Shown one piece after another: positions 1 to 9,661 of a stretch of 64,000 nucleotides of DNA. The position numbers were made by a program, and so were the translations under genes. The notes under the pieces were generated by a model. It was not told the origin of the DNA, made no database searches, and saw nothing but the letters and a program-made list of their open reading frames with translations. The first letter of the stretch is position 1; the number at the start of each line of letters is the position of its first letter. Source of the DNA: Candidatus Gastranaerophilus phascolarcticola (lineage in GTDB: Bacteria > Cyanobacteriota > Vampirovibrionia > Gastranaerophilales > Gastranaerophilaceae); the NCBI GenBank assembly GCA_001899335.1, contig MOYE01000008.1:131759-195758 (forward strand), written 5' to 3'.

Positions 1-84
1 TCCCCCCCCCCTGTCCATGTCGATACATTTTTAATTTGATTCATTTATTTACCCTTCCTTTCTAGTATTATTATAAAACATGTT

Positions 85-1632
85 TCATTTATTTGCAAGC
101 TCTGTGACTTCTGAAATCCTATATTGAAATGCCTGCATTAAATGCCCCGTTTTAATCTCTACTGACCCGTCCAAATCGGCTATAGTTCGCGCTAATTTTA
201 AAACCCTGTCGTATTTCCTGCCGGATAGCTGATAACGCGTTATCGCAGCTTTTAGCACACATTGCCCCTCACTATCCAATTTACAATATTTACGTATTAA
301 TTTTGTATCTAATTCAGAATTTGTTAAAATTCCGTCATTTATATAGCGTTCCGCCTGGATTCGGCGAGCTTTAACAACACGCGCACGAATATCCGCAGAG
401 GTTTCTTTTGCCGGAGACATATTTAAAAGTTCATCAGGCGTAAGCCTTGTAACGTCAACCTGCAAGTCAATTCTATCCAGAAGCGGACCGGAAATTCTGG
501 AAAGATAGCGGTTTATTTGCGACTCTGTGCAGGTGCAGGTTTTCTCTTTATCACCTAAGAAACCGCAAGGGCAAGGATTCATAGCGCCTAAAAGTATAAA
601 TTTTGCGGGATAGGTAATTGAGTGTTTTGTACGTGAAATTACTATTTTAGCATCTTCCAGCGGTTGACGCATTACTTCAAGTACGGAACGCGGAAATTCT
701 ACCATTTCGTCGAGGAAAAGTACGCCTCTGTGAGCAAGTGTAATTTCGCCCGGTTTTGGATTAGAGCCGCCGCCGATAATTCCATTTGCGGAAGCGGTAT
801 GGTGAACTGTACGGAAAGGTCGTTTCACGACGAGAGGTTCCCGACCGCTTAAAAGCCCTGCAATACTATAAATTTTTGTAAGTTCAAGCGACTCCTGACG
901 CGTCAACGGCGGCAGGATAGATTCAAAACATTTTGCAAGAAGAGTTTTGCCGGCGCCCGGAGAACCAACCATTAACATATTATGCCCGCCTGCGGCTGCA
1001 ATTTCCATTGCACGCTTTGCTTTTTGCTGACCTTTTACGTCTTTAAAGTCGTAAAAATAATCTTCCTCCGCAGCATCTTCCAAATAAGCCCCTAAATCTA
1101 CATGAGTTTGGACAATAGGCTCATCAATAAAGTGATGCACGACTTGATTTAAAGAATTAGCCCCGTAAACATTTATGCCTTCTACAAGTGCAGCTTCTTT
1201 TACGTTATCTGTCGGCACAATTACGTTTTCAATTCCCAAACTTTGAAGTCCGATAACTAATGGCAGAACGCCTCTTACGCTGCGGATTGCGCCGTCAAGC
1301 GAAAGCTCACCCAGAAACGCGTAGTTTACGAGTTTTTCTTTTGAAATTACATCTTCCTCACCTAAAATCCCAACTGCCATAGGCAAATCAAAATGTGTAC
1401 CGACTTTTTTCAAATCAGCAGGCGCAAGATTGACAATAATCTTCTTGGACGGGAAATTTAGCCCTGAATTTTTAATTGCCGACTTAACCCTTGATGCAGC
1501 CTCGTTTATAGCGGTATCGGGCAGACCGACAATCACAATGCCTTGCTGCATTGCGGTAACAATATCAATTTCTACATCGACTTTAAAAGAATCCAGGCCT
1601 ATTACGCTTGCGGTATTAATCTTAATTACCAT
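85..1632 (-). CDS. comM: YifB/ComM family Mg-chelatase-like AAA+ ATPase
   Basis: 515 aa ORF; Walker A GSPGAGKT, VLFLDEMVEF, C-terminal YQLSGRKYDRVLKLARTIADL typical of YifB/ComM. Confidence 0.93.
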   Translation of the reverse strand: MVIKINTASVIGLDSFKVDVEIDIVTAMQQGIVIVGLPDTAINEAASRVKSAIKNSGLNFPSKKIIVNLAPADLKKVGTHFDLPMAVGILGEEDVISKEKLVNYAFLGELSLDGAIRSVRGVLPLVIGLQSLGIENVIVPTDNVKEAALVEGINVYGANSLNQVVHHFIDEPIVQTHVDLGAYLEDAAEEDYFYDFKDVKGQQKAKRAMEIAAAGGHNMLMVGSPGAGKTLLAKCFESILPPLTRQESLELTKIYSIAGLLSGREPLVVKRPFRTVHHTASANGIIGGGSNPKPGEITLAHRGVLFLDEMVEFPRSVLEVMRQPLEDAKIVISRTKHSITYPAKFILLGAMNPCPCGFLGDKEKTCTCTESQINRYLSRISGPLLDRIDLQVDVTRLTPDELLNMSPAKETSADIRARVVKARRIQAERYINDGILTNSELDTKLIRKYCKLDSEGQCVLKAAITRYQLSGRKYDRVLKLARTIADLDGSVEIKTGHLMQAFQYRISEVTELANK

Positions 1633-1660
1633 ACAATTATTTTACAGAAAACACAGGGAA

Positions 1661-3301
1661 TTAGCAATGTGCCTGTTCTTGCTGGTGACGGGCATTGTAT
1701 TCTTTACGATATTTATCCGCAATTGTGCCGGCTTTATTCAATATAAGCCCTGAAACAAGACCAACGAAATGCGACTTCAGACCCGATACAAGCATTGAAG
1801 TAACTACCATTGAGGTAAGCATTCCACCAATTGCCGGGATACCGTATTTTAAAGCAACAGAGGCTTGAGTGTCTTTATCATCAGTGCTTGCGAGCCCGAT
1901 ACCCAGCGAACCGAAACCAACAAGAATCGTCAGAATATCTGTCGGCGCTGAACCAAGAGTTAGGTCTCTAAGTTTGTCAAAATATTCAACGCTTTCAATT
2001 CTAATACTTGTATCAAGGGCTTTTACGCTTTCGCGGACTTCTTTTTGAAGTTTATGGTATTCTTTTTCAGGTAGTAAATTTTTATAAATATCAAGCATTT
2101 CGTCAAGTTTACCTCTTTGAGAGGATTCCAAAATTTCTTTTATGATACGGTTATGTTCGCCAACGGCACCGACAATTTTATCATCGTATTTGTAAATATC
2201 TTTTGCAATTGAAACGTTCTTTTTCAACGCATCAAGATTTTTGAGTATTTCCTGTTGAAGAACTTCGTATCTAGGTGAATGTATGTCACAGCCAGACAGT
2301 TCGGACAATTGTTTGCTTAATTCTCTGAACAATTTTTCTGAAACCGTATCTTTAGGGTTCAACATTCTCTTATTGACTTGTAGAAGTTCACTGGCAGCTT
2401 TGGTTTTATCAAAGATATTGTAAGAAATTTCACTTCGTAATTTATGGATACTTTGTCCTAAATTAGCTTTATCGACAGCTAAGAATTTATCTGCAACAAA
2501 GGTAAAATATGTATCTTTTTTCATAAAGTTGGATTTATCGCCAAAACTTGCAGCCCAAACTCTGTCTTCCAACGTAGACATTATTCTTTCCATATCTTCG
2601 CGGCGTTCACGAATACTTGGCATAGTAAAGTTTTGACTAATTTTATTATTTACGGCTTGGCGTTTAAGACCCAAAATTCTCACCCATTGTGCAACGGTTT
2701 TGGTTTCGCCGTTTATGGTTACATACGCCCCCTTATCTTTGACGAGAAGTTCACGATCAATATTTGATAAAAATTCATCTAAATTTGTAAATTTCTTACC
2801 GGTTGATTTGTAGGAGCGTTTTACCGTAAATCTACCGATACTATTAAACCAGCCGGTAATAGATTGACAAGCCTTATCGACAAACGGAATTTTGTCGGTT
2901 ATTTTCCGTTTAAACCAAATATCTTTGAATGAAACAAGGTTGTTAATTCCTTGGAATTTTTCGCCGGCTTTTAAAGAGCCTCTAAGTAAAGTACGGTAAA
3001 ATATTGCAGTTTTTGAGTTAGTAGCCTCGTTTTCGATTTTCTTTTCCAGGAATTGTTTGAATTTATCAAACTTTTTCACAACGCTTTTAGGCATAGCTTT
3101 AATTGCACCAAAACTTGTCAATCCAACCAGAACAAGCCCTATACCCAACCGTGTCCAAAGTTTTTTCTTATCAATTTTGTCGTCATCGGTCGTAGTATTC
3201 AGGTCAGGCTGAATATAGTAGCCATTTTGCGGCTGCTTAAATTCGCTAAACTTCGTATACGAAGTCGTATTAAAATTACTACTAACCTGATTTACTACCA
3301 T
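1661..3301 (-). CDS. Hypothetical membrane protein, lineage-specific
   Basis: 546 aa ORF; N-terminal TM (LWTRLGIGLVLVGLTSFGAI) and C-terminal hydrophobic segments; no recognised family. Confidence 0.7.
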   Translation of the reverse strand: MVVNQVSSNFNTTSYTKFSEFKQPQNGYYIQPDLNTTTDDDKIDKKKLWTRLGIGLVLVGLTSFGAIKAMPKSVVKKFDKFKQFLEKKIENEATNSKTAIFYRTLLRGSLKAGEKFQGINNLVSFKDIWFKRKITDKIPFVDKACQSITGWFNSIGRFTVKRSYKSTGKKFTNLDEFLSNIDRELLVKDKGAYVTINGETKTVAQWVRILGLKRQAVNNKISQNFTMPSIRERREDMERIMSTLEDRVWAASFGDKSNFMKKDTYFTFVADKFLAVDKANLGQSIHKLRSEISYNIFDKTKAASELLQVNKRMLNPKDTVSEKLFRELSKQLSELSGCDIHSPRYEVLQQEILKNLDALKKNVSIAKDIYKYDDKIVGAVGEHNRIIKEILESSQRGKLDEMLDIYKNLLPEKEYHKLQKEVRESVKALDTSIRIESVEYFDKLRDLTLGSAPTDILTILVGFGSLGIGLASTDDKDTQASVALKYGIPAIGGMLTSMVVTSMLVSGLKSHFVGLVSGLILNKAGTIADKYRKEYNARHQQEQAHC

Positions 3302-3354
3302 ATATAAATAAAAACACTAAAAGCCGCATAGTTGCATAATTTGCAGATGAAATG

Positions 3355-4476
3355 TTACAAAGAGTTAACAATAATTTTTGCAACTTCTTCAGATGAAACT
3401 TTATCAGAAAGCATAGATTTAATTTTACCTAAATCGTTAATGTGATTTGCACGGTAGGATTCGTCGTATAAAAGTTTTTCGGTTTCATTAACAATGTTAT
3501 GCACAGACACTTTGCCTTGAATAATCTCTTTTACGATTTCTTTATCGGCAATAATATTTGGCAGAGAAACTCGTTTGATACATCTTACAAGCAGGTAGAC
3601 AAGGTAAAAGAACCAAGGACCGCGATATGCAATAAGCATAGGGGTTTGGTATAGAGTTGCCTCAAGCGCAACAGTTCCAGACGCCAAAATTAAAGCATCG
3701 GAAACACTCAAAAGCTGTTGGTTTTCGCCTTTGATTACCTTGAATTTAGTATCTTTTAAATATTGACTGTAAACGTCGTCTTTCAAGTTTGGCGCGTGCG
3801 AAATGCAGAATTGCAATTCCGGATGTCTGTGCTGCAATTCTTTTGCAGACGCAACAAAAACATTCATCAATTGTTTAAGTTCAAATTTCCTTGAACCCGG
3901 AAAAATTGAAACAAGTTTTTTATCAGGGTCAAATCCGTGACGAATAAAAAACTCTTTTCTATCTGCCTTTTCTGGCAATTGTGATACTAGCGGATGCCCG
4001 CAATATTCCGTTGAAATTCCTTTATCCTCATACATTTTCTTTTCAAAGGGAAAAATACAAAGGACTTTATCAATAAATTTTTTAATTGTATTCAAACGCC
4101 ATTTACGGCTTGCCCAAACCTGCGGCGGGATATAATAGAAGACTTTTATGCCCGCACGGTGAAGAAATTTTGCGATATTAAGATTAAACGTTCCGTAATC
4201 AATCAACAAAACCAAATCCGGTTTGTATTCTTTTTCCAAATAATCAACGAGTTTTTTGCCAAGCATAAGGTGGTCGATAACGATTTTAGGTGTCAGCCCC
4301 ATTGCAGACATTTTATCGTGTGTTGCAAAAAGTTTAACGCCCTGCGCCACAAGCGCCTCACCGCCGATTGCCTCAACCTCAATATCAGGATTCTTTGCAT
4401 GTAAATGCTCAACAACTTTCGCTGCGTGCATGTCACCTGAATGCTCTCCTGTAACGATAAAAACCCGTTTTGTCAT
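3355..4476 (-). CDS. lpxB: Lipid-A-disaccharide synthase
   Basis: MTKRVFIVTGEHSGDMHAAKVV, YIPPQVWASRKWR, FPGSRKFELKQL motifs. Confidence 0.95.
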   Translation of the reverse strand: MTKRVFIVTGEHSGDMHAAKVVEHLHAKNPDIEVEAIGGEALVAQGVKLFATHDKMSAMGLTPKIVIDHLMLGKKLVDYLEKEYKPDLVLLIDYGTFNLNIAKFLHRAGIKVFYYIPPQVWASRKWRLNTIKKFIDKVLCIFPFEKKMYEDKGISTEYCGHPLVSQLPEKADRKEFFIRHGFDPDKKLVSIFPGSRKFELKQLMNVFVASAKELQHRHPELQFCISHAPNLKDDVYSQYLKDTKFKVIKGENQQLLSVSDALILASGTVALEATLYQTPMLIAYRGPWFFYLVYLLVRCIKRVSLPNIIADKEIVKEIIQGKVSVHNIVNETEKLLYDESYRANHINDLGKIKSMLSDKVSSEEVAKIIVNSL

Positions 4477-4479
4477 AAA

Positions 4480-5295
4480 CTACACCGCCATAATTACAAT
4501 ATTATGTCTATTTGCGTAATCAATTACTTCTTTTTGGTTAACAATAATGGTTTCGTTTGCCTCAACCGCAATCAAAGACGCTTTGTACTTGTTCATAGTT
4601 TTAAGCGTTCTAAGACCAATTGCAGGGATGTCAAAACGTTTATCCTGTGACGGTTTTGAAACTTTAATGATTGACGCGCCCTTTTTAGCAAGTTTACAGC
4701 CGCGTTTAATGCAAACATCTGTTCCCTCAATAGCCTCAACCGCCATAATCATTTTGTCTTTAATAACAACGGATTGACCAACATCAATTTTACCCATTTC
4801 TTTTGCAAGCCAAAAACCGTAGTTTACATCCTGCATTTGCGCTTCTGTAGGTTTAACATCACCCAGCACACCTGCAGGTATCATAAGGTTTTTGATAAAA
4901 ATTGTTTGGTCTAAGGCTGTAATACCAAGTTTATCAAGCTCCTTGATAATTAAAAGCATTACCTGATCATCATTTAATCTTGCAGCCTCTTTAAGTAATT
5001 CAATCGCGCGTGAATCAAATTTATGCAGCTGCAAAAGCACGCGTTTATGAACTTTACCGATAAACGTAAGCTGTTTAATACCCTCATCTTTCAAAATCTT
5101 TTCAATTTTATTAATTTCGCCAGGGTGGCAAGAATAAACCTTGGAACAGTGTTTTCTCAATTCCTTAACATTATCATCGGCAAGCGAAATACAAATAACT
5201 TCGCATCCGTTTTCTTTCGCACATCTTGCAACTTCAACCGGCAAATGCCCGTCGCCTGCTATTAAACCTTGTTTACTATCTAATGTAATTGCCAT
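4480..5295 (-). CDS. lpxI: UDP-2,3-diacylglucosamine diphosphatase LpxI (DUF1009)
   Basis: GLIAGDGHLPVEVARCAKENG, VVIKDKMIMAVEAIEGTD, directly upstream of lpxB in the same operon. Confidence 0.93.
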   Translation of the reverse strand: MAITLDSKQGLIAGDGHLPVEVARCAKENGCEVICISLADDNVKELRKHCSKVYSCHPGEINKIEKILKDEGIKQLTFIGKVHKRVLLQLHKFDSRAIELLKEAARLNDDQVMLLIIKELDKLGITALDQTIFIKNLMIPAGVLGDVKPTEAQMQDVNYGFWLAKEMGKIDVGQSVVIKDKMIMAVEAIEGTDVCIKRGCKLAKKGASIIKVSKPSQDKRFDIPAIGLRTLKTMNKYKASLIAVEANETIIVNQKEVIDYANRHNIVIMAV

Positions 5296-5313
5296 AATAT
5301 TACTTCTGCCTCT

Positions 5314-5937
5314 TTAACTCTTTAATGCAATAATCTCTTTAACTTGTTCATTTGTCAAGTGCTTTGCACCGCCCAACATCTCACAAACCGCAATTGTTTG
5401 CGCATACGATTCGGCAAGTTCAAGTTTCATATAAGCGTCACGCAGGGTCGCAGAGCCTATAATTACACCGTGATTTGCCATTAACACTGCATCGTGTTTA
5501 TCAAAAAACTTCGCGGTCTTATCCACCAAATCCCTTGAGCCCGGAAGACCGTATTCTGCAAGCGGGATTTCGCCAAAATAAAAAACATTTTCCGGCATTA
5601 CCGGTGCGGTTAAATCTTTTCCGCTTGATGCAAATGCACTTAAATAAACCGGATGAACGTGGATAATATAATTAACATCCGGCCGAATTTTGTAAAAATC
5701 CAAATGCAAAAACTTTTCACTGGACGGTTTACCTTTTCCGCTAACGACGTTTCCTGCAAAATCAATCACTACGAAATCATCTTCCGTTAAATATCCGTTT
5801 GCGGAGCCGGAAGTTGTAATGATGACATTATCGCCGTAACGTGCAGAAAGGTTGCCCGAATAACCCGGCGTGAAGTTTTTCTCTCCGGCAAGTTTTCCGT
5901 AATGTATTAACTCTAAAACCTTTTCTCTATAATCCAT
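5314..5937 (-). CDS. Class II aldolase/adducin family protein
   Basis: GNLSARYGDNVIITTSG, IHVHPVYLSAF, LMANHGVIIGS motifs. Confidence 0.9.
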   Translation of the reverse strand: MDYREKVLELIHYGKLAGEKNFTPGYSGNLSARYGDNVIITTSGSANGYLTEDDFVVIDFAGNVVSGKGKPSSEKFLHLDFYKIRPDVNYIIHVHPVYLSAFASSGKDLTAPVMPENVFYFGEIPLAEYGLPGSRDLVDKTAKFFDKHDAVLMANHGVIIGSATLRDAYMKLELAESYAQTIAVCEMLGGAKHLTNEQVKEIIALKS

Positions 5938-8294
5938 TAATCTATTCTTTCCCGATTGTCGTTTTCGTTAATATTAATTACCTGAGCATATTGGAGAGGT
6001 TTAGCCTTAGCCTGTTTTTCGTGCGGAATAAGCCAAAATTCCGGTTGAAGTTCTTCTATATCCTCGCCGTCATTACCTGAAAGTTTGTCAGGGTTTTTAA
6101 TTTCCAGTGTTTTATAGTTTAACGCGGTTCCGGTAGTATTCAATGAGAAACCGAGCGTTATGTAAGTTCTTCTACGCAAAAAGTCGTAACCAAACGTAAG
6201 TTTAACATCTTCAGGGCCTAGAATAAACAGGAACGCATTTTCCTGGAAGAGTTTACCGTTTGATGCGTCATCTGACAATGAAATAGTTCCGCTCCAAGCA
6301 ACAGAAAGGAATTTACAGATTTTCAATGCCTCTCTTACATTCAAACTTGACGTACCGTATCTGTATGCGTCAAATCTGGACATTGGCGTATGGTCATCCC
6401 ACGCGGTCAGGAAGTACGAAATATCCTGCATCCAATATTTATATTGTGAATGCGCGCGTAAGCCCAATCGTCCGATAAACTGTGTATCGCCTGTACCATA
6501 TAACGCTGCACTACCTTGCATTAATGCGCTTAAAGAAAAGGCTCTGAAGTTTTCCATATCATTATATTTATAAAGTTCCTGTTCAACCTGCGCCATGTAA
6601 CGTCCTCTAAACGTACCGATGTTACCACTTTTAAACCTTTCAGCGTACATATTATACATAGAGTTGTGATAATAACCGAAAGTAGCGCGATGTTGATATG
6701 TCAAATCCAGTCCTTTACGGAACGTACTTTTAACCTTATAAGCATCTTTATACGCCAATTCTAAAGCGTATTTAGGCATCATACCACCAAGGAACCATTG
6801 ATCCATGAAGTAGTTCATACCGTAATTTAAGTCCAGTTTATCATCAAGTTTTTGGTGCCCTTTCAATACAAAAATGTCTGAAACAGAACCATAAGACAAC
6901 TCGGTCAGGTTGTGTGCGCTGTGATATCTTAAAGATCCCCCGAAACCGACTGTACTTTTACGATAGTTTAAGAACGGAATGAATTTCAAAGTACCTGCAC
7001 GCGGGACTTCCAAAACAACGCCGGGACCGATAAACATACCTAAACGAGCGATACTACCAAATTCCGGATAATTAGCTTCAAAACTGTTATGCTGCTTATC
7101 CATATACGCTGTCAGTGACGGAATCCTAAAGATTTTATTGTTCCCGTAATGAATTTTTGTATCTTTAAGTGTTACAACATCGTGGTCTCTTTTAGCATTG
7201 ATGATAACCCGTTCGCTATCAAAACGAACATTATCATCTTTGGATAAATAAGGCTGAATAAAGAACTTATCATCCTCGCTAATCGGCATCAAATTGTCAG
7301 GTTGAAAACCTTTGAGCCTACGGGACGGCAAGCCTACACGTTTGTCGCCCTCAGAACTTAAATATCCGTTAAAAAGATACAATGTATTGTTACGTGAAAC
7401 GCCGCTTTCAGCTTTTACAATCGTATTTGGAAATTCTGCGTTCATGTTTTCGAAAGAAATTTCTTCCTCGTTAACATTAACCTGAACATAATCACAGAAA
7501 ATATCCTTTCCGCTATAATTAATTTTTACGTTGCCGATAGCTTTTACTATGTTTGCAGAATTAGAATAAACAAATCTATCCGCTTTCATTGTAATTTTTT
7601 GTTTAGGAAATTTAACTATAGCTTGATTTTCAGCAATTATTTCGTCATCTTCTTCAATATAATAAATATCTTTTGCATCCAAAACAACGAGATTTTCACC
7701 TTTATTTTGTTTCAACTTACCTTTTAATTTGATTGGCTTAGGTGCATCATCTTCAATTTGGACGTCTTCTATTTTACTTTCTGCAGCGTCTTTTTTCTCT
7801 TTTGAAGTGTAGAAAATATCATTGATAAGTTTTTCATTATCTAATTCTTTTTCAAATTCTTCAAGCTGTTGTTTTTCTTTTTCAAGCTCATTGAGATAAG
7901 ACTTTTCTTCTTTACGACGTATCCAGTTCATGAGCTTAATTCTTGTTCTTTTGAAAACCGGTAAATCCTTGGAATTATAAACTTTAACGCGCGGAGCATT
8001 ACCCATTTGCATTGTACGCGGATCTTGGGTCATGATGGAATTATACATAACGGATTGAACAGTTTCATCCCCGTTAAAAAGCCCTTCTTCCAAATCAACA
8101 GCTTGTTCATCCGGAACGAATTTTTCTTTTTTCTTTTTAATCAAAGTAGCTTCAGGGAAGTCATTTCCCGGCAGCATATCATAACCGCCAAGCGCGTCAA
8201 ACGAGCCGGCCATTCCACCCTCAACAGCCCAAACGGTACCGCTTGCGGCGGTAAGAGAAAGTGCTATTAAAGATGTTATTATTAATTTTTTCAA
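5937..8294 (-). CDS. LptD/OstA-like LPS-assembly outer membrane protein
   Basis: Signal peptide, OstA/LptA-like repeat region (AENQAIVKFPKQKITMKADRFVYSNSANIVKAIGNV), C-terminal beta-strand-rich part. Confidence 0.8.
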   Translation of the reverse strand: MKKLIITSLIALSLTAASGTVWAVEGGMAGSFDALGGYDMLPGNDFPEATLIKKKKEKFVPDEQAVDLEEGLFNGDETVQSVMYNSIMTQDPRTMQMGNAPRVKVYNSKDLPVFKRTRIKLMNWIRRKEEKSYLNELEKEKQQLEEFEKELDNEKLINDIFYTSKEKKDAAESKIEDVQIEDDAPKPIKLKGKLKQNKGENLVVLDAKDIYYIEEDDEIIAENQAIVKFPKQKITMKADRFVYSNSANIVKAIGNVKINYSGKDIFCDYVQVNVNEEEISFENMNAEFPNTIVKAESGVSRNNTLYLFNGYLSSEGDKRVGLPSRRLKGFQPDNLMPISEDDKFFIQPYLSKDDNVRFDSERVIINAKRDHDVVTLKDTKIHYGNNKIFRIPSLTAYMDKQHNSFEANYPEFGSIARLGMFIGPGVVLEVPRAGTLKFIPFLNYRKSTVGFGGSLRYHSAHNLTELSYGSVSDIFVLKGHQKLDDKLDLNYGMNYFMDQWFLGGMMPKYALELAYKDAYKVKSTFRKGLDLTYQHRATFGYYHNSMYNMYAERFKSGNIGTFRGRYMAQVEQELYKYNDMENFRAFSLSALMQGSAALYGTGDTQFIGRLGLRAHSQYKYWMQDISYFLTAWDDHTPMSRFDAYRYGTSSLNVREALKICKFLSVAWSGTISLSDDASNGKLFQENAFLFILGPEDVKLTFGYDFLRRRTYITLGFSLNTTGTALNYKTLEIKNPDKLSGNDGEDIEELQPEFWLIPHEKQAKAKPLQYAQVININENDNRERID

Positions 8295-8306
8295 TTAAAT
8301 TTTCCT

Positions 8307-9425
8307 TTAGAATAGGACATAGCTTGTCGGGTTGTTAGGTTTTCCGTTAACTCTAACCTCGAAATGACAGTGAGGTCCGGTACTGTATCCAGTTGAACCC
8401 TCTTTTCCGATAACCTGACCTTTTTTAACGGTTTGCCCGTTGCTGACATTGATTGAAGACATGTGCGCATACAACGTTGTTATAGGCGAATTATTAACAC
8501 TTCCGTGGTCAATAATTACGACCTTGCCGTACCCGCCATACCAGCCGGAATATATAACCTTTCCATCGTTAGAGGCAATAATATTACCGGCGTTAGGACC
8601 TGCAATATCAACTCCGGAATGGAAAGATTTACTTTTGAAAATAGGGTGCGTACGCATACCGAAAGGCGAAGATATTCTGCCTGAAATCGGTCTTACGAAA
8701 CTTGAATTAACCAATTTTGCGTTAGAACCTTTATTATTGAGCATATGCTGTAACTTTGCGGATTGTCCCATAAGTTCGCGTTCTGCTTTTTCATAAGCTC
8801 GTCTGTCGGTTTTAAGTTTATTGATTTTCTTTTCATTAGCCGCAATAGCGCGTCTTAAAGATTCTTTTTGAGAGTGAATGTTTTTTATTGATTTAGCGAG
8901 ATAATTTCTTCTAAGCTGAATGCTGCGTTTCATCATAACAACTTTCTGCGCCTTTGTTTTAACAGAAAGTATTTTGTTAACGTCTTTCTTCAGGATAATT
9001 TTTTCATAATAAACAGCATCCATAAAAGATGTTAAATCTTTTGCCGAGAATAGCAATTGGAGCATTCCTGACCGTTGGTTTTTGTAAATATTTCTTATTT
9101 TATTGTTAAAGTCAACTACCGCGATATTGTATTCACGCATTGCAACATCATAATCTCTTTCAGCACCGGAAAGTTCTGCTTTCAACACATTATAAGTCGA
9201 CTCTGATTTTGCAAGATTTTTTGCTGTATTTTCAAGTTTTTGCTGGTTTTTATGGAGCTTATTCTTCTCAAGCCCTTCTAAAACCTTGATATCTTTAATT
9301 TTTTGGTTAACATTTTTGAGTTTTTTATCAACGACCTGCTGCTGCGAAGGTGCCGCGTACGATACGACAGGTACGCAGGTAAAAACTATGGCTGCCAGTA
9401 TGAAAATCTTTAAAAACTTCTTCAT
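8307..9425 (-). CDS. Murein hydrolase activator EnvC-like, M23 peptidase with coiled coil
   Basis: Signal peptide, long coiled coil, C-terminal GMRTHPIFKSKSFHSGVDIAGP...YAHMSS...GPHCHFEVRVNG (LytM/M23). Start set at MKKFLKIF rather than the ORF-track start (9449). Confidence 0.92.
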   Translation of the reverse strand: MKKFLKIFILAAIVFTCVPVVSYAAPSQQQVVDKKLKNVNQKIKDIKVLEGLEKNKLHKNQQKLENTAKNLAKSESTYNVLKAELSGAERDYDVAMREYNIAVVDFNNKIRNIYKNQRSGMLQLLFSAKDLTSFMDAVYYEKIILKKDVNKILSVKTKAQKVVMMKRSIQLRRNYLAKSIKNIHSQKESLRRAIAANEKKINKLKTDRRAYEKAERELMGQSAKLQHMLNNKGSNAKLVNSSFVRPISGRISSPFGMRTHPIFKSKSFHSGVDIAGPNAGNIIASNDGKVIYSGWYGGYGKVVIIDHGSVNNSPITTLYAHMSSINVSNGQTVKKGQVIGKEGSTGYSTGPHCHFEVRVNGKPNNPTSYVLF

Positions 9426-9452
9426 ATTTCCCAAATCCGGTAAAATCACTTT

Positions 9453-9557
9453 CTATCTAAATAACACAGGTAACATCATTAAGCCTACAGTCCAAGCAAT
9501 AAAGGTTAACGCGATTATTAAAATGATTATTTTTTGGTTTTTTCTAAAAAATTCCAT
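9453..9557 (-). CDS. Small single-TM protein (34 aa), not in ORF track
   Basis: Own translation: MEFFRKNQKIIILIIALTFIAWTVGLMMLPVLFR*; strong SD AAGGGGG upstream of the ATG. Confidence 0.7.
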   Translation of the reverse strand: MEFFRKNQKIIILIIALTFIAWTVGLMMLPVLFR

Positions 9558-9661
9558 ACAAAATCCCCCTTAATAATAAGATTTTACCCGAAACAAACGA
9601 AATGTGCAAATTTTTAAAAATAAAGTTTGCAAAAAATTACAAAATCTATTAATATAACTTT

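Noticed and set aside
1-12. Run of ten C at the window start
   Set aside because: Truncated by the window edge; cannot separate a real feature from an assembly or homopolymer artefact.
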